Shown: positions 1-8,014, counted from the first letter of the stretch. The stretch is DNA of 57,039 bases from Azonexus sp. (GCF_023150235.1 NZ_JAKLLH010000021.1:1-57039); one strand, 5' to 3'. A program made the numbers and translations. The notes: generated by a model not told the origin, from the sequence alone.

Positions 1-594
<594 letters not shown>

Positions 595-709
595 TCCCCG
601 AAGCCGCCGGTGCGGCGCCTGCCGCCGAAAGGGTGACAGGCGCGGCTGGCCCGGTGGCCGACCGACTGCTCCACTTGCCCAATTCTCAATGCTTGCGGGC
701 AACGTTTCA

Positions 710-736
710 GGGGGCGGGCAACCGCCCCCTTTTTTT
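710..736 (+). terminator. Rho-independent terminator after the aldehyde dehydrogenase gene
   Basis: A perfect 8-bp stem (GGGGGCGG / CCGCCCCC) with a GCAA loop is followed directly by seven T residues. It separates the dehydrogenase from the DUF779 gene, so the latter needs read-through or its own promoter. Confidence 0.9.
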
Positions 737-758
737 CGCGCAAAAACAGGAGGCCAGG

Positions 759-1130
759 ATGGTTGACCGTGTCACTGCCACGCCAGCAGCGCTGGCGTTG
801 ATTACCCGGCTCCAGGCCACGCACGGCCCGGCGCTGATCTTCCACCAGTCCGGCGGCTGCTGCGACAACAGCGCCCCCAACTGCTACCTGCCGGGCGACC
901 TCAGCATCGGCGCCTACGACGTCCACCTCGGCACAATCGGCGGCGTGCCCTTCTACATCAGCGCCGGCCAGTACCAGTACTGGAAGCACACCCAGCTGAT
1001 CATCGATGCCGTCCCCGGTTTCAGCGAAAACTTCTCCCTCGAAGGCGGTACCGGCCTCTCCTTCATCACCCGCTCCCGGCTGTTCAGCGATCCCGAATGG
1101 GCCGAACTGCAGGCCGCCGGGCTGGTTTGA
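759..1130 (+). CDS. DUF779 domain protein (aldehyde dehydrogenase-associated)
   Basis: A 123-residue protein. The ATG at 759 has an AGGAGG sequence about 5 nt upstream, which fixes the start. It has the family's look: FHQSGGCCDNSAPNCY near residue 30, with a Cys-Cys pair and a further Cys that could bind metal, then GTIGGVPFYIS and QYWKHTQLIIDAVPG. DUF779 proteins are repeatedly found beside NAD-dependent acetaldehyde dehydrogenases in alcohol-oxidation loci. Their biochemical role is not established, so I give none. It is probably cytoplasmic: there is no signal peptide or membrane segment. Confidence 0.88.
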   Translation: MVDRVTATPAALALITRLQATHGPALIFHQSGGCCDNSAPNCYLPGDLSIGAYDVHLGTIGGVPFYISAGQYQYWKHTQLIIDAVPGFSENFSLEGGTGLSFITRSRLFSDPEWAELQAAGLV

Positions 1131-1152
1131 TTCCAACCCAGGATTTTCGATC

Positions 1153-1467
1153 ATGCATTCACTCCGCATTCCCGCCCTCTGCCTGCTCCTGCTCGCCGGC
1201 AGCGCCGCCCACGCCAGCGAAGCCATCGTCAAAAAGGCCCGCTGCGTCGCCTGCCACACGGTAGACCAAAAGCGCGTCGGCCCCGCCTACCAGGAAGTCG
1301 CCGCCAAATACAAAGGCGACACCAAAGCCGCCGCCCGCCTCTTCGACAAAGTCCGCACCGGCGGCGCCGGCGTCTGGGGCGAAGTCCCGATGCTGCCCCA
1401 CCCGGCCGACAAGATCAGCGACGACGACCTCAAGGCGGCGATTGCCTGGATTCTGGCGCTGCACTGA
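1153..1467 (+). CDS. Small periplasmic class I cytochrome c (c551/c552 type)
   Basis: A 104-residue protein. Residues 1-20 form a Sec signal peptide ending at AHA. One heme site, CVACH, follows at about residue 33, and the probable sixth ligand Met sits in WGEVPMLPHP, as in c-551/c-552 cytochromes. It would carry electrons in the periplasm. Beside an aldehyde dehydrogenase in an alcohol-oxidation locus, it could accept electrons from a quinoprotein dehydrogenase, as ExaB-type cytochromes do; that partner is not in the window. The start at 1153 is chosen because the signal peptide begins there and CAGGA lies about 10 nt upstream. It is 22 bp downstream of the DUF779 gene, so probably co-transcribed. 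Confidence 0.9.
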   Translation: MHSLRIPALCLLLLAGSAAHASEAIVKKARCVACHTVDQKRVGPAYQEVAAKYKGDTKAAARLFDKVRTGGAGVWGEVPMLPHPADKISDDDLKAAIAWILALH

Positions 1468-1510
1468 TTTCTGTTTGGCTTGGCGCCGAGCGCCGCGCCC
1501 AATTCCCCAG

Positions 1511-1538
1511 CCGTCCGCACCCTGCGGGCGGTTTTTTT
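1511..1538 (+). terminator. Terminator after the cytochrome c gene
   Basis: Stem CCGTCCGCA / TGCGGGCGG (one G-U pair) with a 3-nt loop, followed by TTTTTTT. It ends the DUF779-cytochrome unit and marks the left border of the accessory region. Confidence 0.85.
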
Positions 1539-1883
1539 ATGCCCTTGGCGGGGGGAAACTGCTGCCTTCGACTGGGGCTATGGCGGTTGCTACGGTCGAC
1601 CGGGGGAATTGGGGATTTTTGGGTAGTGGCCAGCCGTTGGCCAAGGCTTGCTGTTCAAAAAATGACAGACAAAAGATGCTCAAAAGGTAGCCAGCACGCA
1701 AACAGCATCAGTACAATGGCAAGCTGTCCGCTTTCAGCCACTTGCCCGCATGCCACAGCAATGCCTTTTTCGTCAAAACGCCCAGCCGGCAAGGGCTGCT
1801 GCTTGTCCGGTATTCCAGCTTATTGGACAGGTGGCGGAATACAGGACGGTTTTGTCACGTACTACTAGTTAGGCAGGCATCCA
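1539..1883. other. Gene-free stretch at the left border of the accessory region
   Basis: I see no convincing gene in these 345 bases. They contain one copy of the 10-bp core CGGTCGACCG (1593-1602) of the palindrome found throughout the window. Composition becomes more AT-rich towards 1860, where the next gene begins. No clear promoter was identified. Confidence 0.6.
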
Positions 1884-2546
1884 ATGAGTGTCACTCGGTT
1901 CTACTGCCCCCAAATGCACGCAGCAGGAAATGCCTTGGTCAACTGGTCGGGACACCCGCTTGAAGACCTCCTTACTTATGCAGAGATATACCGATCCGCC
2001 GCATGCCGGCTTGTTCATACGCACCGAAAACTGGATCTCAACACACCAGATCACCACGTCCTGCCGATCCTATTTCTCTATAGGCACTCTCTGGAGTTGT
2101 TCCTTAAGGCAATCGTCTACCACGCTGCTGAAGTTTCGATTTCCCAAACAGAGATGACCGTCGCACTACCTCGTCTGTGGAAAGTACACTCGCTAGTCAA
2201 GCTTCACCGAATGGCAATTCCCGTTCTGCAAGCCAACCGCAGTATGGATGTGGACTTAGAGGAACTTGGCAGTCAACTGGCAAATGCTGCTGCAGCAATA
2301 GATGCTTTTGACGCCGGCTCATACGCTTTCCGCTACCCGGTAACCACAACCGGAAGTTCAAGCTTGCCAACCGCATTTCTTGTGAATATGTTCTTTTACT
2401 CTGACGAGATGGAGTTGCTGCTCGACACATGTCTCACGTTCTGCCATGGCCTGAAGCGCGACGCAAAGCAGTCATCTGCACAAATGAAGCTCGCCCTTCA
2501 TTCTCTAACCGATGCGTGCGCTGCTATTAACCCGGCAAATCGATAG
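1884..2546 (+). CDS. Uncharacterised protein with a HEPN-like helix
   Basis: A 220-residue protein that I do not recognise by name. The central segment YRHSLELFLKAI (R67-H68 onward) resembles the R-x-LE-x-x-LKAL helix of HEPN-superfamily proteins, some of which are RNases in toxin or defence systems. The full R-x4-6-H catalytic signature is not clear. The rest looks mostly helical, with a hydrophobic stretch around FLVNMFFYSDEMELLLDTC. Codon use is more AT-rich than the flanking genes, suggesting transfer. No partner gene is adjacent, and the ribosome-binding site is weak. The last codons overlap one arm of an inverted repeat (2525-2628). Function unknown; the HEPN link is inference. Confidence 0.6.
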   Translation: MSVTRFYCPQMHAAGNALVNWSGHPLEDLLTYAEIYRSAACRLVHTHRKLDLNTPDHHVLPILFLYRHSLELFLKAIVYHAAEVSISQTEMTVALPRLWKVHSLVKLHRMAIPVLQANRSMDVDLEELGSQLANAAAAIDAFDAGSYAFRYPVTTTGSSSLPTAFLVNMFFYSDEMELLLDTCLTFCHGLKRDAKQSSAQMKLALHSLTDACAAINPANR

Positions 2547-2628
2547 CTCATTATCTCAGCCGTGGAACGGATTGATTTTTAATGGAATTTTTCACATCAA
2601 ACCGCCCTATGGAATTGCCGGGTTAATA
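2525..2628. repeat. 14-bp inverted repeat around the end of the HEPN-like gene
   Basis: TATTAACCCGGCAA at 2525-2538 is matched exactly by its reverse complement at 2615-2628. A related sequence, TTGCAGGGTTAATA, occurs at about 3136-3148. The arms are about 75 nt apart, so this could be a decayed mobile-element end rather than a terminator. Confidence 0.55.
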
Positions 2629-2824
2629 CCTAATCCTGCGGTCCACACGCACTTAAATTAGGGATGGTCTGAACAAGTGCGGAAAATTGGTTTTTACACG
2701 CCGCAACCCATTGATTTTACGATGTGCCGATTTTTTGATTTCGACTTATTCAGATAATCCTTAAAGGCTGAGCTTCTTGCAAAACGCTGTGGAGAAGGAT
2801 GCTGCGCCGCACCATTCGCTGTTT

Positions 2825-2998
2825 TCAAGCGATTTTTTGCTGCCGGCGCATAGAGAACGGGTTCCGGATTATGTTTTTGTCATTTTTTCCATCTTTCGTC
2901 GCAAGACACTGAACCCGGACGTGATTGCCGCCGAACTCATCCTTGAGCCGGCCATTGGTGCGTTCGGCGACCGTCCGCTCGTTGTAACGGAGTAGCAA
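2825..2998 (-). pseudogene. Remnant of a DDE transposase (IS5/IS1182-like C-terminal end)
   Basis: The minus strand encodes YNERTVAERTNGRLKDEFGG followed by NHVRV. This closely resembles the C-terminal catalytic region of IS5-group DDE transposases, where the Glu of the RxxVERxNxxLK motif is the last catalytic acid. Only about 55 codons remain. The match stops abruptly at about 2999, next to a 98-bp inverted-repeat element that replaces the upstream part. There are no intact IS ends and no start codon of its own. Not functional. Confidence 0.6.
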
Positions 2999-3001
2999 AC
3001 T

Positions 3002-3099
3002 GGGGACAGACCACAATTTATTTTTAATAAACCCTGATCTTGCGGTCGACTGCAAGAACGAGGCATTTTCCGATGCGTAGAAAATCGTGGCCCGCCCCC
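3002..3099. repeat. 98-bp TIR element, copy 1
   Basis: It starts with GGGGACAGACCACAATTT and ends with AAAATCGTGGCCCGCCCCC, which are imperfect inverted repeats of each other. The interior (ACCCTGATCTTGCGGTCGACTG and onward) is nearly identical to copy 2 at 3323-3421. GGGGACAGACCACG-type ends are commonly seen flanking REP-associated (RAYT/Y1) transposase genes; no such gene is present here. Likely a non-autonomous REP or MITE-like unit. Confidence 0.7.
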
Positions 3100-3322
3100 A
3101 TTATTGCTAAAAATCAGAAAATGAACTTATTGGATTGCAGGGTTAATAATTACCATGACCACTTTGGCTTTTATTTTGTTTGCGCATACCTATGCGTTTA
3201 TCGGGGAACTAAAATTAAATGATTCAATGGAAGGCATTCAGACACGCCGAGTCATCGCTTAACGAGACATCACTATATAAAGATCGAGCAATAAAAGGGG
3301 CTAGGCTCAATTCAGGGAAATA
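3100..3322. other. AT-rich spacer without a gene
   Basis: These 223 bases lie between the two 98-bp elements and are clearly AT-richer than the chromosome average. I see no supported gene. The sequence AAAAGGGGCTAGGCTCAATT at 3293-3312 recurs with two mismatches at 4565-4584. Confidence 0.6.
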
Positions 3323-3421
3323 GGGGACAGACCACGATTTATTTTGAATAAACCCTGATCTTGCGGTCGACTGAAAGAACAAGGCATTTTCCGATGCTTA
3401 GAAAATCCTGGTCCGTCCCCC
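3323..3421. repeat. 98-bp TIR element, copy 2
   Basis: It begins GGGGACAGACCACGATTT and ends AATCCTGGTCCGTCCCCC, inverted repeats of each other. It is about 90% identical to the copy at 3002-3099 and in the same orientation. It stops 25 bp before the next gene, so it may carry or alter that gene's promoter. Confidence 0.72.
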
Positions 3422-3446
3422 TTATTATTTATTGTTTGGAGAATTT

Positions 3447-4544
3447 GTGATCGATAAGCTATTTATACGGCTGGCGTTGGCAGGGCTGCTGCTTTCTGTT
3501 TCGGCTGTCGCACAAACACAAGAGCAAGGAGCCACTGATGCTGCACAACTTCAGAACAAACCCGAGAATGCGAAGAAGAAAGTTGATGACATCCTCGAAA
3601 ATCTCGGACTAGCCATTGGACCAGGGGTGAAGGGGAGTTACGGATACTTCGCATCCTTCGAGAAACGGGAATCCGACTGGAATTTGACTGATATATCGAC
3701 GACGCGCCCTTCGGTCACTGATTTTTCTCGACAAGAGATACTCGTTTTCTCAAACGATCTCAAGTCAGTTCAGCCCGATTTCCGCACATATCTTCTCGAT
3801 TCAAAGAAAGAATCGTTTGTCTGCTGGACGGGAGCACTCCGAACACGCAAGGACAATGCAACGACCGACTACAACCCTTGCGAAAGTTCGCTGACGACTA
3901 CATCGAATTTCCATGTAGGAGCGCAGGTGCTGGCAACGGTAGTTACGCTCGGTCTTTACTCAGCCACTGGAACAAGCAGCCGCAATGTGGTTGTAGACAA
4001 AGAAAAGGTCTTGGCGCTAATTCAGCAAACTGGCGCCCTCGAACGTGTGCGAGAGAAGAAGGCAACTACTGATCGCGAGAAATTCCTTTCGTCATACCGC
4101 AGCCTGTTTTCTTCAGCAAAGACTTCTGCACATTTCGATACATTTGTACGCAAATACTCCGACAATGACCCAGAAAACCTTGTTCCTCAAGCTATTGCCC
4201 GTCGCGATGAACTGAGCAAAACGGAAGCAGAGGAAATCAGGCGGCGCGAGACCGAGGCCTCGTTGCGCAGAGAGGCTCAAGCTAGGGCCGAAGATGAGCG
4301 ACGACTATACGAACAAGAACAGCAACGTCAACGTATAGCCCAAGTTGAGGCGTTCCGGCGCACCATAAAAATCGAAACAGAAACCAATTGCGGCCCAGTA
4401 TTAGAGATCAAAGGCGCTTTGGTAAAAATCTATTCTCCGGTGGCGAACTACGGAAATGAGCATTGGGTGAGGAAGAGTCAATTGTTCCCGACGCAATACG
4501 GATGCCGGTTCGTTAACGGCAACTATCAGCCACCGGCACTGTAG
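3447..4544 (+). CDS. Exported protein with coiled coil and SH3-like C-terminus
   Basis: A 365-residue protein, unrecognised by name. I place the start at the GTG at 3447 because GGAG lies 5 nt upstream. The first residues then form a signal peptide (hydrophobic ALAGLLLSVSAVA, cleavage before QTQ). The middle is a globular region with two Cys (FVCWTG, NPCESS). Residues about 255-310 are rich in E, R, K and Q (AEEIRRRETEASLRREAQ) and should form a long coiled coil. The end (NCGPVLEIKGALVKIYSP...HWVRKSQLFP) resembles an SH3-like or ligand-binding beta domain. It is probably periplasmic. It is AT-richer than its surroundings and flanked by 20-bp direct repeats (3293-3312, 4565-4584). Function unknown. 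Confidence 0.72.
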   Translation: MIDKLFIRLALAGLLLSVSAVAQTQEQGATDAAQLQNKPENAKKKVDDILENLGLAIGPGVKGSYGYFASFEKRESDWNLTDISTTRPSVTDFSRQEILVFSNDLKSVQPDFRTYLLDSKKESFVCWTGALRTRKDNATTDYNPCESSLTTTSNFHVGAQVLATVVTLGLYSATGTSSRNVVVDKEKVLALIQQTGALERVREKKATTDREKFLSSYRSLFSSAKTSAHFDTFVRKYSDNDPENLVPQAIARRDELSKTEAEEIRRRETEASLRREAQARAEDERRLYEQEQQRQRIAQVEAFRRTIKIETETNCGPVLEIKGALVKIYSPVANYGNEHWVRKSQLFPTQYGCRFVNGNYQPPAL

Positions 4545-4564
4545 TTGTTCAATAAAAGCGCTGC

Positions 4565-4584
4565 AAAAGGGGCCAAGCTCAATT
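4565..4584 (+). repeat. 20-bp direct repeat flanking the exported-protein gene
   Basis: AAAAGGGGCCAAGCTCAATT is the second copy of the sequence at 3293-3312 (18 of 20 match, same orientation). The 3447-4544 gene lies between them. It may be an end of a mobile unit or a recombination footprint. Confidence 0.55.
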
Positions 4585-4672
4585 TATCCGCCACGCCAGT
4601 CAGAAGCCTGCTGACACCACGTTGTCAGCAGCAGCCGTATAGCATTGGGCATCCCTGTTTCGGAGAACGATC

Positions 4673-4963
4673 ATGAATAGCAATGTCGTCGAAATCGTCA
4701 AGTGGAATAGCGCTCCCGGTGTTAGCGACCGCGCGACCATGGATGCGGCCGATGCCCTCATACCGGACCTGCAGACGGTGGGCGGTTTTATCGAGAAGAC
4801 GCTGTACAAAAATGGCGACGAATGGGTCGATATCTACTATTGGGAAACCGTCGAGGACGCGCGGCTTTCAAACGAGCGGATGGCTGGCAAGGCCAGCCTT
4901 GGCCAGCTGCTTGCCCTTGTTCAACCGGAATCCGTTTCCATGACCATCATGAGCAAGGCTTGA
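4673..4963 (+). CDS. Small protein, possibly of the dimeric alpha-beta barrel type
   Basis: A 96-residue protein with a good GGAG site 8 nt before the ATG. The pattern VEIVKWNSAPGVS, then FIEKTLYKNGDEWVDIYYWETVEDA, is typical of small dimeric alpha/beta-barrel (ABM/DUF-type) proteins. In these, a strand carrying Y-W-x-x-x-E-D-A lines the pocket. No catalytic residues can be named and the substrate is unknown. The next gene starts 3 nt after the stop, so the two are translationally coupled. It has no signal peptide and is probably cytoplasmic. Confidence 0.7.
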   Translation: MNSNVVEIVKWNSAPGVSDRATMDAADALIPDLQTVGGFIEKTLYKNGDEWVDIYYWETVEDARLSNERMAGKASLGQLLALVQPESVSMTIMSKA

Positions 4964-4965
4964 GC

Positions 4966-5205
4966 ATGGGCTTCACTGCCGCCGAAAAGCAGAAGATGCT
5001 TGAACTGAAAGGGGTTGGGGAGACGGTCGTCACTCGCCTGGAGCAAATCGGCTTTTCTTCATTGTCTCAGCTGGCGGGGGAAGACCCAGCCTGCGTGACC
5101 CAGCAGATTTCCCGGATGATGGGCTCGACTTGTTGGCACAACAGCCCGCAGGCAAGAAGCGCGATCCAGGCGATCATCACGCTTGCCCGGAGTCATGCCC
5201 GGTAG
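4966..5205 (+). CDS. Small helix-hairpin-helix protein (Cdd1-like)
   Basis: A 79-residue protein. Residues 14-35 (LKGVGETVVTRLEQIGF) form a helix-hairpin-helix of the type that contacts the DNA backbone. The overall size and layout resemble the 'pathogenicity locus' Cdd1 family, a small HhH family of unknown function. Its start follows the previous stop by 2 nt with no separate ribosome-binding site, so it is probably made by coupled translation with the alpha/beta-barrel protein. DNA or RNA binding is inferred from the HhH only. Confidence 0.72.
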   Translation: MGFTAAEKQKMLELKGVGETVVTRLEQIGFSSLSQLAGEDPACVTQQISRMMGSTCWHNSPQARSAIQAIITLARSHAR

Positions 5206-5538
5206 CCACGCCATCCAAACCCTCCAAGCCTTGCTTGAACCAGCCCGGTTCCCGGCAAGCTGCTTTCCGGTTTTATCTCTACTCCATGCCGGGCGGCTGC
5301 CCCGGTATTTTTCTGGACGGCCTGCAGGCTTGCCAAGGGCAGTCAATCCGGCCGTTGCCACGGTCGACATCGCCAATCCGGCAATTTTGCGGCCGAGCGC
5401 GGCGATGCTGCGGCCAGGAATATCGGCTTTGGCAACGCGGCGCTTCGCCCCGCCGACCAGAGGCGCCAGCCACCGCCGACCGGCAGAACGCCGTGGCCAC
5501 AGGCCACCCGATTACAAGCTCTCCCCACAAACCTAACC
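5206..5538. other. Gene-free interval
   Basis: These 333 bases are GC-rich. Open frames here lack starts with ribosome-binding sites and recognisable motifs. I see no RNA gene or terminator. A partial CACGGTCGAC (5358-5367) resembles half of the recurrent palindrome. Confidence 0.55.
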
Positions 5539-5907
5539 ATGAACCTGCGAAAAGCCTACCTGACCCTCTGCATCCTCGGCCTGGTACTGCCTTACTTTCA
5601 TTTTGTGCCGTGGGTGATGACGCACGGGCTCGATGTGCCAGGCTTTTTTGCCGAGCTTTTTTCGACATCCATTGGCGGTTTTTTTGGCATGGATGTGGTG
5701 GTGTCTGCCTGCGTGCTGACGCTGTTCATCATCGCGGAAGGCCGCCGGCTGCAGATGAGGCATCTCTGGGCGCCGGTGGCGGGGACGTTTTTGGTTGGGG
5801 TTTCCTTCGGGCTGCCGCTCTTCCTGTACCTGCGGGAGTCGTCGCTCGCCTTGCCCCGCCTGCCAGCAACCGCAACGCAAGGCAGCACCGCCGCGCCGCG
5901 CGCTTGA
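5539..5907 (+). CDS. DUF2834 membrane protein
   Basis: A 122-residue inner-membrane protein with three predicted membrane segments. It has the DUF2834 pattern: YLTLCILGLVLPY near the start, FVPWVMTHGLD, GGFFGMDVVVSACVLTLFI, a central EGRR and GVSFGLPLFLYLRE near the end. No function is established for this family. The ATG at 5539 is preceded by a poor ribosome-binding site, but the N-terminal match makes it the best start. The palindromic repeat lies about 95 bp downstream. Confidence 0.85.
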   Translation: MNLRKAYLTLCILGLVLPYFHFVPWVMTHGLDVPGFFAELFSTSIGGFFGMDVVVSACVLTLFIIAEGRRLQMRHLWAPVAGTFLVGVSFGLPLFLYLRESSLALPRLPATATQGSTAAPRA

Positions 5908-6001
5908 GGCCGGCGCTTGCGGCGGCATGAAAGCCATTAGCCGCCGGATTGCCTAAAAAAACAGCGCCATCACTGCCGGCATGTCTGGTTTTTAGCCTTG
6001 T

Positions 6002-6017
6002 TCACGGTCGACCGTGA
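6002..6017. repeat. Palindromic repeat TCACGGTCGACCGTGA, copy 1
   Basis: An exact 16-bp palindrome. It is flanked by GGTTTTT on the left and GGCTTTTTCC on the right, as other copies are. It is part of the longer direct repeat that borders the Fic cassette. Confidence 0.9.
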
Positions 6018-6171
6018 GCAAGCGGCTTTTTCCCCGCTGGCGCCGCCCAAGGCGCCAGACCACAGGCGCCGCCCAAGGCGCTAGACCACAGGGGCCGGGG
6101 TGACGCCAGCAGGCGGTTCGACTGTCATGCGGTCAATTCTATGCGCAGATTTTTGCCCAGCGCTTTGGCGG
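6002..6171. repeat. Long direct repeat, left copy, with a truncated antitoxin 3' end
   Basis: It matches 8015-8159 almost base for base, apart from an extra internal 26-bp tandem unit here (GCGCCGCCCAAGGCGCCAGA and six more bases, repeated once). The last part, 6125-6171, is the 3' end of the HigA-like antitoxin gene including its stop codon on the minus strand. It is therefore a broken-off duplicate of the intact gene at 8113-8394. The two copies bracket the Fic gene. Confidence 0.8.
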
Positions 6172-6221
6172 GGCTAATGGGTGGGTGTCCCCATTATTGC
6201 ACGCGTGGCAGCATTTCCTTG

Positions 6222-6280
6222 AGGAGTGACAGATAGCGCGACATAATAGTGTCGTGCTTTTGTCACTCCTGCGCGACATA
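6222..6280 (+). promoter_or_regulatory. Candidate operator upstream of the Fic-family gene
   Basis: AGGAGTGACA (6222-6231) and TGTCACTCCT (6261-6270) are perfect 10-bp inverted repeats. A second, inner inverted repeat CGACA...TGTCG lies at 6239-6254. GCGCGACATA occurs twice as a direct repeat (6236-6245, 6271-6280). This dense symmetry 33-90 bp before a gene with an N-terminal winged-helix region suggests autoregulation. No experimental basis. Confidence 0.55.
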
Positions 6281-6312
6281 GCAGGCCAAAACCACCTCTC
6301 GAGGACGAACCG

Positions 6313-7728
6313 ATGCCGCGCACCACGACGAACGAAGAACTCCAACTCATCGAATCCATCGTTGCAAGCCATCCGAATGGCCTGGGTATTTCTGCGATTG
6401 AGGCGGAAATAGAGCACCGCCAAGGTAGCAAACTGGTCCGGCGCACACTGCAGCGCCGACTACAAAAACTGATTGACGATCAACGCTTGACCACCGAGGG
6501 GGAAAGCATTGCCTTGGTCTATAAAGCTGTCGCGGGCAGTCCAACAATTGAACTTGCGGGAGGCATTGGCTCCCCATCTTTGATTGGCGGCCATTTAGAG
6601 CTTTATGTACCAATTTCATCCGAGGGCAGCGCGATTCGAGATCAGGTCAGACGACCTCTGATGCATCGCATTCCAATAGGTTACCAGCGCAAATTCCTGG
6701 ATGCCTACCAGCCCGGAGAAACCTTCTACCTGCCTGAGCCACTGCGCGGCCAATTACATGAGATGGGCCGCACTTCCACCGATGAACGACCCGCTGGCAC
6801 TTATGCTCGAGATATCCTGGGCCGGCTACTGGTCGATCTATCGTGGGCATCATCGAAACTGGAAGGCAACACCTACAGCAGGCTCGACACCCAGAACCTG
6901 ATCGAATTCGGTCAAATTGCTCAAGGAAAGGATGTCATCGAAACTCAGATGATCCTGAACCACAAGGCAGCCATCGAGATGTTGATCGAGGATGCCAACG
7001 AAGTGGGCTTCGATGCCTTCACCTTCAAGAATTTACACGCTGTGCTCTCACAGGACTTGATGCGCGATCCGCAGGCCAGTGGTCGACTACGTCGCCGCCC
7101 GGTAGAAATCTCCGGCACCGTCTTCCATCCTTTGGCGATGCCTCAGGTCATCGAGGACTGCTTTATGCTGCTTCTGGAAAAAGCTGCGGCCATCCCCGAC
7201 CCTTTCGAGCAGGCTTTTTTCCTGATGGTGCAATTGCCCTATCTACAGCCATTTGAAGATGTGAATAAGCGGGTTTCACGGATCGGGGCCAACATCCCGC
7301 TGATCAAGCACAACCTATGCCCCTTGTCGTTCATCGATGTCCCCGAGTTGGCCTACATTGACGGCACCCTGGGTGTATACGAACTCAACCAGATTGAGCT
7401 ATTACGCGACGTATTTGTCTGGGCTTACGAACGCTCTTGTCAGCGCTACCTGGCCATTACCCAAACCATGGTCGAGCCCGACCCGCTGAAGATCCGTTAT
7501 CGCGAACAATTGATTCACGCTGTTCAGGCCGTCATCAAAAGCCTACGGCAGCCAACGCCAGCAGTGATTGCCGAACTGGCGAACGAGTATGCGGCCAAGC
7601 CTGATCAACCCGCCTTCTTTGAGATCCTCAAAGATGCCCTCCAACAACTGCATGAAGGCAGCATCGCTCGATACCGTCTTCGCCGTTCGGAGTTCATCGC
7701 CTGGCAGCAAGCTCAAGACCGGAGCTAA
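6313..7728 (+). CDS. Fic-family protein with winged-helix N-terminus and altered core motif
   Basis: A 471-residue cytoplasmic protein; GAGGA precedes the ATG. Residues 1-70 look like a winged helix (ISAIEAEIEH...RRTLQRRLQKLIDDQRL). Residues about 110-390 are a Fic domain. The inhibitory helix is S180-SKL-E184-G185-N, matching (S/T)xxxE(G/N). Residues 312-320 read QPFEDVNKR where canonical Fic enzymes have HPFxx(D/E)GNGR, so the catalytic His is Gln. The NKR-x-x-R end is kept. The C-terminal 90 residues are helical. Canonical Fic proteins transfer AMP from ATP to target proteins; without the His that activity is doubtful. It lies alone between two direct repeats, which suggests a mobile cassette. 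A symmetric operator-like region precedes it. Confidence 0.82.
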   Translation: MPRTTTNEELQLIESIVASHPNGLGISAIEAEIEHRQGSKLVRRTLQRRLQKLIDDQRLTTEGESIALVYKAVAGSPTIELAGGIGSPSLIGGHLELYVPISSEGSAIRDQVRRPLMHRIPIGYQRKFLDAYQPGETFYLPEPLRGQLHEMGRTSTDERPAGTYARDILGRLLVDLSWASSKLEGNTYSRLDTQNLIEFGQIAQGKDVIETQMILNHKAAIEMLIEDANEVGFDAFTFKNLHAVLSQDLMRDPQASGRLRRRPVEISGTVFHPLAMPQVIEDCFMLLLEKAAAIPDPFEQAFFLMVQLPYLQPFEDVNKRVSRIGANIPLIKHNLCPLSFIDVPELAYIDGTLGVYELNQIELLRDVFVWAYERSCQRYLAITQTMVEPDPLKIRYREQLIHAVQAVIKSLRQPTPAVIAELANEYAAKPDQPAFFEILKDALQQLHEGSIARYRLRRSEFIAWQQAQDRS

Positions 7729-7753
7729 TCGATTTCTCCCCCAAACGCAAAAA

Positions 7754-7795
7754 TCCCCCGTCCCCACCGCCGGTGAAGGCAGTGAGATCGGGGGA
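7754..7795 (-). terminator. Stem-loop downstream of the Fic gene with minus-strand T-run
   Basis: TCCCCCG (7754-7760) pairs with CGGGGGA (7789-7795), enclosing a smaller CACCGCCGGTG hairpin. On the minus strand the stem is followed by TTTTTGCG, so it could end transcripts arriving from the right. It may also mark the 3' end of the Fic transcript. Confidence 0.5.
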
Positions 7796-7883
7796 AGATC
7801 ATTCTGAATTGTCAGCCAGGGTCACGGCCCGCACCTGCCGCACCCAGTCCTGCAGCGCGATCAATTGCTCAAAACAAAAACAG

Positions 7884-7957
7884 GGTAGAGTAGAGAGCAG
7901 ACTTCCGCCTGCCCTCCCTCATCAAACCGTGCATGCGGTTTTCCCGCACACGGCTTT
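7884..7957 (-). ncRNA. Group II intron 3' fragment (domains V-VI)
   Basis: On the minus strand, 7957-7924 is a 34-nt hairpin reading AAAGCCGTGTGCGG, a GAAA-type loop, then CCGCATGCACGGTTT. The length, the AGC near the 5' end and the pairing fit group II intron domain V. GATGAGGGAGGGC and a further small hairpin follow, as expected of the DV-DVI junction. Everything upstream of about 7960 is replaced by the palindrome/antitoxin repeat, so only the 3' scrap of the ribozyme remains and it cannot splice or move. Confidence 0.62.
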
Positions 7958-8014
7958 ACGATGTTCTTCATGCCGAGCAGTAACGCTCCTGCCATTTCGG
8001 GTTTTTCCCCTTTT

